This document shows positions 49,039 to 58,665 of a stretch of 59,543 nt of DNA, one piece after another. How positions within the stretch are numbered: the stretch's first letter is position 1; each line of letters begins with the position of its first letter. The DNA lies in NCBI RefSeq assembly GCF_001879105.1, contig NZ_MLCF01000059.1:1-59543 (forward strand), written 5' to 3'. Made by a program: the position numbers and the translations under genes. Origin of the DNA: Mangrovactinospora gilvigrisea (GTDB lineage: Bacteria; Actinomycetota; Actinomycetes; Streptomycetales; Streptomycetaceae). The notes beneath the pieces were generated by a model. The model was not told where the DNA came from, ran no database searches, and was given only the letters and a program-made list of their open reading frames with translations.

Positions 49039-49671
49039 ATGGCCACGCGGATCCTCGTCGTCGACAACTACGACAGCTTCGTCTACAACCTCGTGCAGTA
49101 CCTGCAGCAGCTCGGCGCGGAGTGCGAGGTGCGGCGCAACGACGCGGTGGCCGTCGAGGAGGCCGACCCGTCCGCCTTCGACGGCGTGCTGCTCTCGCCC
49201 GGCCCCGGCACCCCGGAGGACGCCGGGGTGTGCCCGGCGATGGTCCGGCACTGCGCGGAGAACGGGCTGCCGGTCTTCGGGGTCTGCCTGGGGATGCAGG
49301 CGATGGCCGTGGTCTTCGGCGGCCGGGTGGGGCGCGCGGCGGAACTGCTGCACGGCAAGACGTCGTCCGTCCTCCACGAGGGCGCCGGCGTCTTCGAGGG
49401 GCTGCCCTCGCCGCTGACCGCCACCCGCTACCACTCGCTGGCGGTCGTCGAGGGGACGCTGCCGGACGAGCTGGAGCGGACGGCCTGGACGGAGGACGGG
49501 GTGCTGATGGGGCTGCGCCATCGGGATCTCGCGGTGGAGGGCGTGCAGTTCCACCCGGAGTCGGTGCTCACCGAGGGCGGGCACCGGATGCTCGCCAACT
49601 GGCTGGCGCAGTGCGGGGACACGGGGGCCGTGGCCCGTTCGGCGGGCCTGGCGCCCGTCGTCTCGGAGTAG
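49039..49671 (+). CDS. pabA: Aminodeoxychorismate/anthranilate synthase component II
   Basis: The 210-residue class I glutamine amidotransferase supplies ammonia from glutamine for p-aminobenzoate (folate) and possibly anthranilate. The triad is visible: Cys in GVCLGMQA, His and Glu in VQFHPESVL; oxyanion motif LSPGPGTPE. ATG 49039 is assigned; TTG 49027, overlapping the preceding stop, is an alternative. No partner subunit gene is in the window. Confidence 0.94.
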   Translation: MATRILVVDNYDSFVYNLVQYLQQLGAECEVRRNDAVAVEEADPSAFDGVLLSPGPGTPEDAGVCPAMVRHCAENGLPVFGVCLGMQAMAVVFGGRVGRAAELLHGKTSSVLHEGAGVFEGLPSPLTATRYHSLAVVEGTLPDELERTAWTEDGVLMGLRHRDLAVEGVQFHPESVLTEGGHRMLANWLAQCGDTGAVARSAGLAPVVSE

Positions 49672-49695
49672 GCCGCGGACGGGAGGGGGACACCC

Positions 49696-50838
49696 ATGGC
49701 GGACGACGAGGCCGCGGCGCGGCCCGCGACGGGCGGGCGGCACGCGGCGCCCGAGGGCTTCGGCCCGCCCCCGGCGGGCTACGGCCCGCAGGCCGCGGGC
49801 GCGGGCGGTACGGCACCGGCCGCGGGGCAGGGCGGATGGCCGACGGTGGCCGGCGGCGCGGCGATGCCCGCGGCCGGGGCCCATGCGGCGCAGCTCCAGG
49901 AGGAGCCGGACCGCTATCCGATGGCCGTGCCCGCCGGGCCGGCCCCCGCCGCGGGCGCCGAGGCGGAGGCGGGACGGGCCCGCGGCGGCAGCCACCGAGC
50001 CGACGGCCGGCGGGCCGCCGGCGGTGGCGGTGGAGGCGGTGGACGGCGGCGCGCCGCCAGATCCGCGTCGCCCGCGCCGTCCCCGGGCGGCGCGCGCCGC
50101 GGCGGCCGCGGCCGGCGGGCGAAGCCCAAGCCGAGCGCCGGCATCCTCGCCGCGCGCACCGCGGGCGAGCTCTTCATGACCTTCGGCGTCGTCCTGCTGC
50201 TCTTCGTGGCCTACCAGATGTGGTGGACGAACATCCGCGCCCACGCCCAGGCCGGACACGACGTCAACTCCCTGGAGAAGTCCTGGAACGGGCAGAAGAC
50301 CCAGAAGGACCCGCGCGACCCTGGGGCGTTCAAGCCCGGCCAGGGCTTCGCCATCATCTACATCCCCAAGCTGGACGTGAAGGCGCCCATCGCGCAGGGC
50401 GTCGACAAGGAGACCATCCTCAACAAGGGGATGGTGGGCCACTACTCCGGCCCCGAGAGCCCGGACAACCCGTCCGGCCTGCAGAGCGCCATGCCCTGGC
50501 AGACGGGCAACTTCGCGCTCGCCGGGCACCGCAACACCCACGGCGAGCCGTTCCGGTACATCAACAAGCTCGCCAAGGGCGACCAGGTGGTGGTGGAGAC
50601 GGCCGCCACCTACTACGTCTACACGGTCACCAGCACGCTGCCCGTCACCCCGCCCACCAACATCGGCGCCATCAAGCCGATCCCGGTGGGCTCCGGCTTC
50701 ACCAAGCCGGGCCACTACATCACCCTCACCACCTGCACCCCCGAGTTCACCTCGCTCAACAGGCTCATCGTCTGGGGCGACCTGACGCAGACCCGCCCCC
50801 GGAAGGACGGCAAGCCGGACGCCCTGATGCACGGCTGA
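49696..50838 (+). CDS. srtE1: Class E sortase (long form)
   Basis: The 380-residue transpeptidase has a long Ala/Gly/Pro/Arg-rich cytoplasmic N-terminus (about 1-150), one membrane segment (LFMTFGVVLLLFVAYQMWW) and an extracellular sortase domain. Catalytic His is in LAGHRNTHG, Cys in LTTCTPEF, Arg in SLNRLIVWG. Class E sortases cut LAXTG proteins and link them to peptidoglycan. Synteny with S. coelicolor SCO3850 suggests SrtE1. ATG 49696 follows GGGAGGGGGACACCC. Confidence 0.93.
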   Translation: MADDEAAARPATGGRHAAPEGFGPPPAGYGPQAAGAGGTAPAAGQGGWPTVAGGAAMPAAGAHAAQLQEEPDRYPMAVPAGPAPAAGAEAEAGRARGGSHRADGRRAAGGGGGGGGRRRAARSASPAPSPGGARRGGRGRRAKPKPSAGILAARTAGELFMTFGVVLLLFVAYQMWWTNIRAHAQAGHDVNSLEKSWNGQKTQKDPRDPGAFKPGQGFAIIYIPKLDVKAPIAQGVDKETILNKGMVGHYSGPESPDNPSGLQSAMPWQTGNFALAGHRNTHGEPFRYINKLAKGDQVVVETAATYYVYTVTSTLPVTPPTNIGAIKPIPVGSGFTKPGHYITLTTCTPEFTSLNRLIVWGDLTQTRPRKDGKPDALMHG

Positions 50839-50856
50839 GAAGGCGTTGAGCACCGC

Positions 50857-50931
50857 ATGAGCACCACAGGCACCACCAGCACCACGAGAACCACCGGAGA
50901 ACGAGAGCGACGGGTCGGGGCGGCACGGTGA
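50857..50931 (+). CDS. Possible 24-codon leader ORF before the second sortase
   Basis: An ATG-started reading frame encodes a Thr/Arg-rich peptide (MSTTGTTSTTRTTGER...) whose TGA overlaps the sortase GTG start (GTGA). A weak purine run (GAGAAGG) precedes it. It could couple translation to the downstream gene. It may equally be chance. Confidence 0.3.
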   Translation: MSTTGTTSTTRTTGERERRVGAAR

Positions 50932-51638
50932 GCAGTGAACAGCGCGGGCGGCCCGCCCGCGGGGCGGTGTCCGCCGTCCTCAGCGTCATCGGCGAGCTGC
51001 TCATCACCGTGGGCCTGCTGCTGGGGCTCTTCGTCGCCTACGAGCTGTGGTGGACGAACGTCCAGGCGGACCGTCAGGCCTCCCACGAGGGCAGCGCGTT
51101 GCGGCAGGCCTGGAAGGCGCCCGCGGCCGCGAAGCCCGGCGCGCTGGACACCCGGGGCGGCATCGGCTTCCTGCACATCCCGCGGTTCGGCAAGGACTGG
51201 TCGGTCCTGATCAAGCGGGGCACCTCCACCGACGTCCTCAACCAGGGCGTCGCCGGCTACTACACCCAGCCCTACCCCTCGGCGATGCCCTGGGACAAGA
51301 AGGGCAACGTCACCATGGCCGCGCACCGCGACGGGCACGGCGCCAAGTTCCATCAGATGGCCGAACTGCGCAAGGGCGACAAGCTGGTCGTGGAGACCCG
51401 GGACGACTGGTACGTCTACACGGTCGCCAACACCAAGTCGCCGTTCTCGCAGTACGAGACGGGCGTGATCAAGCCGGTGCCGCAGTGGTCCGGGTTCACC
51501 GAGCCGGGGCGCTACATCACGCTGACCACCTGCACCCCGATGTACACCTCGCGCTACCGGATGGCGGTGTGGGGCGAGTTGACGCGCATCGTCCCGGTGA
51601 ACGCCCAGCGGACGCCGCCCGCGGAGCTGCGGCAGTGA
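50928..51638 (+). CDS. srtE2: Class E sortase (short form)
   Basis: The 236-residue sortase has a short cytoplasmic start, one membrane segment (VLSVIGELLITVGLLLGLFVAYE) and the sortase domain with His in AAHRDGHG, Cys in LTTCTPMY and Arg in SRYRMAVWG. GTG 50928 lies 89 bp after the first sortase gene. Synteny with SCO3849 suggests SrtE2. In S. coelicolor SrtE1 and SrtE2 anchor long chaplins for aerial growth. Confidence 0.93.
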   Translation: MSSEQRGRPARGAVSAVLSVIGELLITVGLLLGLFVAYELWWTNVQADRQASHEGSALRQAWKAPAAAKPGALDTRGGIGFLHIPRFGKDWSVLIKRGTSTDVLNQGVAGYYTQPYPSAMPWDKKGNVTMAAHRDGHGAKFHQMAELRKGDKLVVETRDDWYVYTVANTKSPFSQYETGVIKPVPQWSGFTEPGRYITLTTCTPMYTSRYRMAVWGELTRIVPVNAQRTPPAELRQ

Positions 51639-51643
51639 GCACC

Positions 51644-51676
51644 GCGGCCGCCGGCGGGAGACCCGCCGGCGGCCGC
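51644..51676. terminator. Bidirectional terminator between sortase and pknB genes
   Basis: A perfect 15-bp stem (51644-51658 with 51662-51676) and 3-nt loop lie between convergent genes. Confidence 0.8.
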
Positions 51677-51706
51677 GCCGCACTGCTCGTCCGGTGACGC
51701 CGGCCG

Positions 51707-53596
51707 TCAGCCGCCGTTCCCGTTGCCGTTGCCGTTGTTGCCGCCGGGGAGCCCGCCCAGGATGCCGCCGGTGTCGCCCGAGGTGTCCGTCGGGGTCGGC
51801 GACGGCGTCGGGTTCGTCGGGTTGGGCGAGTTGCCGGGCGGATTGAGCGTCAGGGTGACCGTCGTCCCCTTCTGCTGGGTGCTGCCCTGGCCCGGGTTCT
51901 CCGACACCACCGTGTTGGCGACCTTGGTCGGGTCGTTGGCCTGGGCGTAGACGAAGGCCGGGGTGAAGCCCGCCTTGCGGATCGCCTGGGCCGCGGTGTC
52001 CTTGTCCTGGTTGGTGACGTCCGGCACCTGGGAGGTGGCCGGCTGGGTCGCCACGGTCAGGGTGATCTTCGAGCCCTTCGGGACCTGCTGGCCGGCCGGC
52101 GGGTCGGAGCTGAGCACCGTGTTGTTGGGGACGGTGGTGTTCTCCTGGGTGTTCTTGGTGATGCTGCCGGAGTCGAAGCCCTTGTCGGCGAGGATCTGCA
52201 TGGCCTCGTCGACCGTCTTGCCCTTGAGGTCGGGCATCGAGATCGGCCGGGAGCCCTTGGAGACCACCACCGTGACCGTGCCGCCGCGCTTCATGTCGGC
52301 GCCGGCCGCGGGGGACTGGCGGCACACCGCGCCCTTGTCCTGCGCGCAGTACTCCTCGCTGCCCCGGGCGAGCTTGACGCCGGTGTTGACGGCCGAGGTG
52401 CGGGCGTCCGAGAGCGACTCCCCCACCAGGTTGGGCGCCTTGACGTTGTTCTCCGCCGGGCTGTTGCCGGACAGGAAGGTGCGGCCGACCAGATAGGCGC
52501 CGGCGATCACCAGGAGGGCGGCGATCACCAGCAGCACCGTGGAGCCGCGGCCCTTCTTCTTCTGCTGGCGGCGCGAGGAGCGGCCGCCGTCGCCGTAGCC
52601 GTCGCCGTCGTCCTCGACGGGCGGCATCATGGCGGTGCCCGGACCGCCGTCGGAGCGCGGCATCATCGCGGTGGCCGCCTGCGGCGACATCATCGCGGTG
52701 GCCGCCTCGGCGCCGTAGCCGCCGGCGCCCATGCCCGCGGCGGCCTCCACCGGGAGGCCGTCCAGCGCCCGTTCGAGGTCGGCGCGGAACTCGTCGGCCG
52801 ACTGGTAGCGCTCGTCGGCGCCCTTGGCGAGGGACTTGAGCACGATGGCGTCCAGCGCCGGGGTGATCTCCGGGTCGAACGCGGAGGGCGGCTGGGGCAT
52901 CTCGCGGACGTGCTGGTAGGCCACCGAGACCGGGGTGTCGCCGACGAACGGCGGCCGCAGGGTGAGCAGTTCGAAGAGCACGCAGCCGGTGGAGTACAGG
53001 TCGGAGCGGGCGTCCACGGTCTCGCCGCGGGCCTGCTCCGGGGAGAGGTACTGCGCGGTGCCGATCACCGACTGGGTCTGCGTCATGGTGATGCCGCCGG
53101 TGTCGGCCATGGCCCGGGCGATGCCGAAGTCCATCACCTTGACGGTGCCCTGGCGGGTCAGCATCACGTTGGCGGGCTTGATGTCGCGGTGCACGATCCC
53201 GTTGCGGTGGCTGTACTCCAGCGCCGAGAGGATGCCCGCGGTCATCTCCATGGCCCGCTCCGGCAGCAGCCGGCGGCCGGAGTGCAGCAGGTCGCGGAGC
53301 GTCGAGCCGTCGACGTACTCCATGACGATGTACGGCAGCGACACCCCGTCGACGTAGTCCTCGCCGGTGTCGTAGACGGCGACGATCGAGGGGTGGTTGA
53401 GCGACGCGGCCGACTGGGCCTCGCGCCGGAAGCGGGCCTGGAACACCGGGTCCCTGGCCATGTCGGCGCGCAGGGTCTTCACGGCGACGGTGCGGCCGAG
53501 CCGGATGTCATGGCCGATGTGCACCTCGGCCATGCCACCGCGGCCGAGCACGGCACCCAGCTCGTACCGGCCGCCGAGGCGACGCGGTTCTTCCAT
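51707..53596 (-). CDS. pknB: Ser/Thr protein kinase PknB with PASTA domains
   Basis: The 629-residue receptor kinase has an active kinase domain (GRGGMAEV, VAVKTL, HRDIKPANV, MDFG, activation loop TMTQTQSVIGTAQYLSPEQ), a juxtamembrane linker with three TAMM repeats, one membrane segment (VLLVIAALLVIAGAYLVG) and three PASTA repeats that sense lipid II or muropeptides. The first PASTA repeat has a Cys pair (EEYCAQDKGAVC). A Gly/Asn tail ends the protein. ATG 53596 follows GCAGGGAG. It is last in the fhaA-fhaB-pstP-rodA-pbpA-pknB cluster and likely targets MurJ/CwlM partners. Confidence 0.96.
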   Translation of the reverse strand: MEEPRRLGGRYELGAVLGRGGMAEVHIGHDIRLGRTVAVKTLRADMARDPVFQARFRREAQSAASLNHPSIVAVYDTGEDYVDGVSLPYIVMEYVDGSTLRDLLHSGRRLLPERAMEMTAGILSALEYSHRNGIVHRDIKPANVMLTRQGTVKVMDFGIARAMADTGGITMTQTQSVIGTAQYLSPEQARGETVDARSDLYSTGCVLFELLTLRPPFVGDTPVSVAYQHVREMPQPPSAFDPEITPALDAIVLKSLAKGADERYQSADEFRADLERALDGLPVEAAAGMGAGGYGAEAATAMMSPQAATAMMPRSDGGPGTAMMPPVEDDGDGYGDGGRSSRRQQKKKGRGSTVLLVIAALLVIAGAYLVGRTFLSGNSPAENNVKAPNLVGESLSDARTSAVNTGVKLARGSEEYCAQDKGAVCRQSPAAGADMKRGGTVTVVVSKGSRPISMPDLKGKTVDEAMQILADKGFDSGSITKNTQENTTVPNNTVLSSDPPAGQQVPKGSKITLTVATQPATSQVPDVTNQDKDTAAQAIRKAGFTPAFVYAQANDPTKVANTVVSENPGQGSTQQKGTTVTLTLNPPGNSPNPTNPTPSPTPTDTSGDTGGILGGLPGGNNGNGNGNGG

Positions 53597-53756
53597 GGCT
53601 CCCTGCTCTCTCTCGTGCCGGCTCGGACGGGTGCGGAGGCGTGGCGGCGGTTGCCCGTCGGCGGTGCGGAAGCCGGTCCGCGGCTCCCGCCCGGGGACTG
53701 GGTCCCGCAAGGGAACACGGTACCGGCCCCGACCCCCGCCGACGTGCGGCGTCGCC

Positions 53757-55247
53757 TCACTTGTTGATGGCCGCCTCCATCATCGCCTTGGCCACCGGGG
53801 CGGCCAGCTTGCCGCCCGCCACATCGCCGCGGACCGTGCTGGACGAGGTGACCACCGCGGCCACCGCGACCTTGGCATTGCCGTTCACCTTGGCGTAGCT
53901 GATGAACCAGGCGTACGGGGTGCCGCTGTTGTTGAGGCCGTTCTGCGCGGTACCGGTCTTGCCGCCGACCTCCGCGCCGGAGATCTTGGCGGCGGCGCCG
54001 GTGCCCAGCGGGTTGTTCACCACGCCCTCCATCATCTGCTGGAGGACGGAGGCGTTCTTGGCGTTCAGCGGGTGGCTGTAGACCTGCGGCTGGGTCTGCT
54101 GAACGGTCGACAGGTTCGCCGCCTGCAGCTTGTCCACCAGGTACGGCTTCATCAGGGTGCCGTTGTTGGCGACCGCCGCGGCCACCATGGCCATCTGCAG
54201 CGGGGTGGCCTTGGTGTCGAACTGCCCGATGGACGACAGCGCGGTCTGCGAGTCGTTCATGTTCTTGTCGAAGTTGCTCGTGGACGGCGCGATCGGCGTG
54301 TCCAGGTTCGACTGGTTGAAGCCGAACTTCTCGGCCTCCTTGAGTATCGTGCCCTTGCCGTACTTGTGGTCGATGTCGTAGCCCATCTTGCCGAAGACGG
54401 TGTTGCACGAGACGGCCAGCCCGACCGCCAGGGTGGCGTTCTGGCAGGGCTCGAACTCGGACTCGTTCGGCAGCGGGGTGGTGGTGCCCGGGAGCGTCCA
54501 GTTCTTCGGCGTGTCGGTCTTCTGGTCGGCGCTCGTGTACAGGCCGTTCTCCAGGGCCGCGGCGGCGGTGACGATCTTGAAGGTGGAGCCCGGGAAGTAC
54601 AGCTCGCGCATCGCGCGGTCCTGCATCAGGGACTTCTCGGTGGTGTTGAGCGACTTCCAGTTCTTCGCCGACTCGTTGCCGCTGCCGGCGATCGAGGACG
54701 GGTCGTAGGAGGGGAAGCTCACCAGGCCGAGGATCTTGCCGGTGCTCGGGTCGATCGCGACGGCCGCGCCCTTCTTGCCCTGCAGCGCGTCCCAGCCGGC
54801 CTTCTGCACCGCGGGGTCGATGGTGGTGACCACCGAGCCGCCCTGCCGCTCCTTGCCCTCCAGCTCGTCCAGCGTGTTGCGGAAGAAGAGCCGGTCGTCG
54901 GTGCCGGAGAGGATCGGGTCCTCCAGGGTCTCCAGCCGGCTGCTGCCGAACACCTGCGAGGAGTACCCGGTGATGGGCGCGTACATCGGTCCGTCGGTGT
55001 ACGTCCGCTTGTACTTGTACTCCGGGATGGAGTCCTTGCCGTGCGCCTCGACCGAGCCGGTGATGGGCTTGCCGCCGACGATGATGTTGCCGCGCGGATG
55101 CGAGTAGCGCTCGTACGCGACCCGCTGGTTGTGCACATTGCTGGCGTACGCGTGGCCCTTGACCGCCTGCACCCAGTTGGCGCGCACCATCAGCGCCATG
55201 ACCAGGACCAGGCAGAAGATGGAGACCCGGCGCAGCGGCTTGTTCAT
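53757..55247 (-). CDS. pbpA: Penicillin-binding protein PbpA (class B transpeptidase)
   Basis: The 496-residue protein has an N-terminal membrane anchor (VSIFCLVLVMALMVRANWV), a dimerisation domain and a transpeptidase domain with the three penicillin-binding motifs: STFK (FPGSTFKIV), SCN (AVSCNTVFG) and KTGT (GGKTGTAQ). It cross-links peptidoglycan with the SEDS partner RodA/FtsW encoded upstream. ATG 55247 is the family start. Confidence 0.95.
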   Translation of the reverse strand: MNKPLRRVSIFCLVLVMALMVRANWVQAVKGHAYASNVHNQRVAYERYSHPRGNIIVGGKPITGSVEAHGKDSIPEYKYKRTYTDGPMYAPITGYSSQVFGSSRLETLEDPILSGTDDRLFFRNTLDELEGKERQGGSVVTTIDPAVQKAGWDALQGKKGAAVAIDPSTGKILGLVSFPSYDPSSIAGSGNESAKNWKSLNTTEKSLMQDRAMRELYFPGSTFKIVTAAAALENGLYTSADQKTDTPKNWTLPGTTTPLPNESEFEPCQNATLAVGLAVSCNTVFGKMGYDIDHKYGKGTILKEAEKFGFNQSNLDTPIAPSTSNFDKNMNDSQTALSSIGQFDTKATPLQMAMVAAAVANNGTLMKPYLVDKLQAANLSTVQQTQPQVYSHPLNAKNASVLQQMMEGVVNNPLGTGAAAKISGAEVGGKTGTAQNGLNNSGTPYAWFISYAKVNGNAKVAVAAVVTSSSTVRGDVAGGKLAAPVAKAMMEAAINK

Positions 55248-55377
55248 TGTCTGTGTACCTCAGGCTGGGTGGTGGACGACGGCGTTGGGCTCCTCGCCGG
55301 TTCGGACGTGGCTGGGGGGCCGCACGGTTCCGCGAGTGAATGTGGTGATGGTCATCCCGGGGCCCGTCCCCCTCCGC

Positions 55378-57030
55378 TCAGTATTGCTGAGGGGGACGCG
55401 GCTCGGCGTAAGGACCTTGTTGATCCTGTCCCTGACCGGGCGTCTGCTGCGGGAGCGGCGGCGCCTGCTGGGGCCGGGGAGGCTGCTGCGACGGCTGTGA
55501 CGTGGGGGACGTCTGCGTCGGACCCGGCTCCGAGGTCGGCGGCATCGGCGACGGCGACGGCTGCGCCGGGGTCGGCGGCACCGGCTCGGCCCGGGGCTGC
55601 GGCTCGGGCTGGTCGGGACGCCGCACCACCTGGGTGGCCTGCGCGTCCATCGGCGCCGGCATCGGCGCCGGCCGCCGCGCCGAGTGGCTGATCCTCAACA
55701 GGATCGCCACCAGCGCCCAGTTGGTGACCACCGAGGAGCCGCCCTGCGCGATGAAGGGCAGCACCATGCCGGTGAGCGGGATGAGCCCGGTGACACCGCC
55801 GGCCACCACGAACACCTGCAGCGCCATCACCGCGGAGAGGCCCAGCGCCAGCAGCTTGCCGAACGGGTCGCGGGAGGCGATCGCGGTGCGCAGCCCCCGC
55901 TCCACCAGCAGCGCGTAGAGCATGAAGAGCGCCATCATCCCGGTGAGGCCCAGCTCTTCGCCGATGGTGGTGAGGATGAAGTCGCTCTTGGCGGCGAACC
56001 CGATCAGGTAGGAGTGGCCCTGGCCCAGCCCGGTGCCGACGATCCCGCCGGAGCCGAAGCTGAAGAGCGCGGCCGCGGTCTGGTCGACGCCCTTGCCGGC
56101 GTCCACCGAGGCCATCGGGTGGAGCCAGTTGGTGATGCGGGCCTGGACGTGCGGCGAGATCTGGGCGATGCCGAAGACCCCGACGCCGGTGAGCGCCAGC
56201 CCGCACAGCACCCAGCTGGTCCGCTCGGTGGCGACGTAGAGCATCACCACGAAGACGCCGAAGAACAGCAGCGAGGTGCCCAGGTCGTTCTCGAAGACCA
56301 GGATGAGCATCGCGATCGCCCAGACCGCGAGGATCGGGCCCAGGTCGCGGCCGCGGGGCAGGTAGACGCCGAGCATCCGGCGGCTGGCGAGCGCCAGGGC
56401 GTCCCGCTTCACCATCAGGTAGCCGGCGAAGAAGACCACGATGACGATCTTCCCGAACTCGCCCGGCTGGATGGAGAACCCGCCCACCCGGATCCAGATC
56501 TTGGCGCCGAAGTTGGCCGCCGACGCCGGCCAGAACGCCGGCGCGGCCAGCAGCACCACCGCCACGATCATCGATATGTAGGTGTAGCGCTGCATCACGC
56601 GGTGGTCGCGCAGCAGGCACACCACCAGGCCGAAGCCGATCACGCCGAGCGCCGACCACATCAGCTGGTTGGGCGCGCCGGCCGCACCCAGCGACTTGAC
56701 GTTGTCGAGCCGCCAGATGATCACCAGGCCCAGGCCGTTGAGGAGCGTGGCCACCGGCAGCATGATCGGGTCGGCGTAGGGCGCGCGCCAGCGCACCAGC
56801 AGGTGCGCGACGGCGGCCAGCGCCCCGAGGCCCAGCCCGTACGCGAACATCCCGCCCGGCAGTGCGCCGTTCTTGGCGAGGCCGACGTTGGCGTAGGCGA
56901 ACACCGGAATCGCGACCGCGAACACCAGCAGGAAGAGCTCGGTGTTGCGGCGGTTCGGTGCCTCCTGCGGCTGAATGGTCGTGGTGGCGCCGGTGTTGGT
57001 GATACTCCGGCCGATCCCGAAACTACTCAC
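55378..57030 (-). CDS. rodA: SEDS peptidoglycan glycosyltransferase (RodA/FtsW)
   Basis: The 550-residue protein has ten to twelve membrane segments and the conserved SEDS region (GFSIQPGEFGKIVIVVFFAGYL) and the FENDLGTSLLFFG loop. The C-terminal 110 residues are a cytoplasmic Pro/Gln-rich tail (repeats of PPQ/PQQ), longer than usual. GTG 57030 lies 16 bp after pstP. It polymerises glycan strands from lipid II and works with PbpA. FtsW and RodA cannot be firmly separated by sequence alone; the locus matches mycobacterial rodA. Confidence 0.93.
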   Translation of the reverse strand: MSSFGIGRSITNTGATTTIQPQEAPNRRNTELFLLVFAVAIPVFAYANVGLAKNGALPGGMFAYGLGLGALAAVAHLLVRWRAPYADPIMLPVATLLNGLGLVIIWRLDNVKSLGAAGAPNQLMWSALGVIGFGLVVCLLRDHRVMQRYTYISMIVAVVLLAAPAFWPASAANFGAKIWIRVGGFSIQPGEFGKIVIVVFFAGYLMVKRDALALASRRMLGVYLPRGRDLGPILAVWAIAMLILVFENDLGTSLLFFGVFVVMLYVATERTSWVLCGLALTGVGVFGIAQISPHVQARITNWLHPMASVDAGKGVDQTAAALFSFGSGGIVGTGLGQGHSYLIGFAAKSDFILTTIGEELGLTGMMALFMLYALLVERGLRTAIASRDPFGKLLALGLSAVMALQVFVVAGGVTGLIPLTGMVLPFIAQGGSSVVTNWALVAILLRISHSARRPAPMPAPMDAQATQVVRRPDQPEPQPRAEPVPPTPAQPSPSPMPPTSEPGPTQTSPTSQPSQQPPRPQQAPPLPQQTPGQGQDQQGPYAEPRPPQQY

Positions 57031-57046
57031 GAGTGGAGACGGCCCC

Positions 57047-58588
57047 CTACGGCTGGTTGCTCAGACAGCTGTTGGCGGTCTGCTGGTCCTGGGACGATAG
57101 CGTCGGGCTCGCGGAAGGGGAGGGGCTGGGGCTCTTGGTGCCCTTCGCCGTGGTGGTGCTGCGGGACGAAGTCCCCGAGGACGCGCCCGACTTGTCGCCG
57201 CCCGCGGCCTTCTGCCTGGCCTTGTCGGCCTGCTCGGCGCGCGCCGTGCGGCAGACGTCCGCGGTGTGCTCCAGCTCACCGGCCTTGGTCTTCGCCTCGG
57301 CCAGGCTGGAGACGCCTATGGTGCTCTTCACCGCCTGCTGGTTGTACTGCGGCAGGTCGGAGAGCTTCGCCGTCGGGTACGACTGCTCGACGCTGGAGAG
57401 GTTGAGGCCCAGCAGGCTCTGGTCGACCCCGCGGTAGATGGCCACATGGCCGTCCTCGGCGCCGACGTAGTACTGCGACTGCGTCCAGCGCCAGCCGCCG
57501 TAGGCGGCACCGCCCAGCACGCACAGCGCCAGCGCCCCGAACGCGCTGCGGCGCAGCCACGGGTTGCGGCGGCGGGCGCGGCCGTCCGGCGGGATCTCCC
57601 AGCTGCCGTCCTCGGCGCTGCTCTGCTCGCCCGGCTCGGGGGTGGCGGAGGCGGCGGTGGCGCCGCCCGGACCCGTCCCGTAGCCGTCCGGCGGGCCGTA
57701 CCCGCCGACCACGGTGTTGCCCTCGGGGGCGCGGCCGAGGCCGGCGGCGCGGCCCGCGGGGAAGCCCATGCCGAGGGAGTTCATCGGGGCGGTGGGCGGG
57801 GCGTCCGCCACCGCGCCGACCACCTGCGGGGAGTCGGAGATCTGGCCGGCGAAGGTGTCGCCCGCGTCGGTCTCCAGGACGTCCGCGACGATGACGGTGA
57901 TGTTGTCCGGCCCGCCGGCCCGCAGCGCGAGCTGGATCAGCTCCTGCACGGTCTCCCGCGGCGGCTGGTAGCCGGAGAGCGTCTCCTGCATGGTCTCGGT
58001 GCTGACCACGTCGGAGAGGCCGTCGGAGCAGAGCAGGTAGCGGTCGCCGACGCGGAACTCCCGCAGCGCCAGGTCGGGTTCGGCCTGGCCCTTGCCGTCC
58101 AGGGCGCGCATCAGCAGGTTGCGCTGCGGGTGGTTGGCGGCCTCCTCGGCGGAGATCCGTCCCTCGTCGACGAGCCGCTGCACCCACTTGTGGTCGGTGG
58201 TGATCTGGGTGAGCTGGCCGTCGCGCAGCAGGTAGGCGCGGGAGTCGCCGATGTGCACCAGGCCGACGCGCTGCCCGGTGAAGAGCATCGCGGTGAGGGT
58301 GCAGCCCATCCCCTCCAGCTGCGGGTCCTCCTCCACCATGGTGCGCAGCCGGTCGTTGGCCCGCTCCACGGCGTCGCCCAGCGCGGTGAGCAGGTCGGCG
58401 CCCGGAATGTCCTCGTCGAGGCGGTGGACGACGGCGATGACCTCGGAACTCGCCACCTCGCCGGCGGCCTGGCCGCCCATGCCGTCGGCGATCGCGAGAA
58501 GGCGCGGGCCGGCGTAGCCGGAGTCCTCGTTGCCCTCCCGGATCATGCCCTTGTGGGAGTCGGCCGCGAAGTGCAGCGTCAGGCTCAT
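57047..58588 (-). CDS. pstP: PP2C protein phosphatase PstP
   Basis: The 513-residue phosphatase reverses PknB phosphorylation. The PP2C domain (1-240) has metal ligands in IREGNEDSG, AIADGMGG, LLCSDGLSD and GGPDNITVIV. A linker (about 245-335), one membrane segment (FGALALCVLGGAAYGGW) and an extracellular domain rich in Lys/Ser/Thr follow. ATG 58588 starts MSLTLHFAADSHKGM, as in homologues. The gene lies between fhaB and rodA. Confidence 0.95.
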   Translation of the reverse strand: MSLTLHFAADSHKGMIREGNEDSGYAGPRLLAIADGMGGQAAGEVASSEVIAVVHRLDEDIPGADLLTALGDAVERANDRLRTMVEEDPQLEGMGCTLTAMLFTGQRVGLVHIGDSRAYLLRDGQLTQITTDHKWVQRLVDEGRISAEEAANHPQRNLLMRALDGKGQAEPDLALREFRVGDRYLLCSDGLSDVVSTETMQETLSGYQPPRETVQELIQLALRAGGPDNITVIVADVLETDAGDTFAGQISDSPQVVGAVADAPPTAPMNSLGMGFPAGRAAGLGRAPEGNTVVGGYGPPDGYGTGPGGATAASATPEPGEQSSAEDGSWEIPPDGRARRRNPWLRRSAFGALALCVLGGAAYGGWRWTQSQYYVGAEDGHVAIYRGVDQSLLGLNLSSVEQSYPTAKLSDLPQYNQQAVKSTIGVSSLAEAKTKAGELEHTADVCRTARAEQADKARQKAAGGDKSGASSGTSSRSTTTAKGTKSPSPSPSASPTLSSQDQQTANSCLSNQP

Positions 58589-58665
58589 GCGCGCACCACC
58601 CCGTCACGGTGCCGGCCGACCGGCCCCCGCAGGGCGGCGAGGTTGCCTCGTTCGCTCATTCGCGA

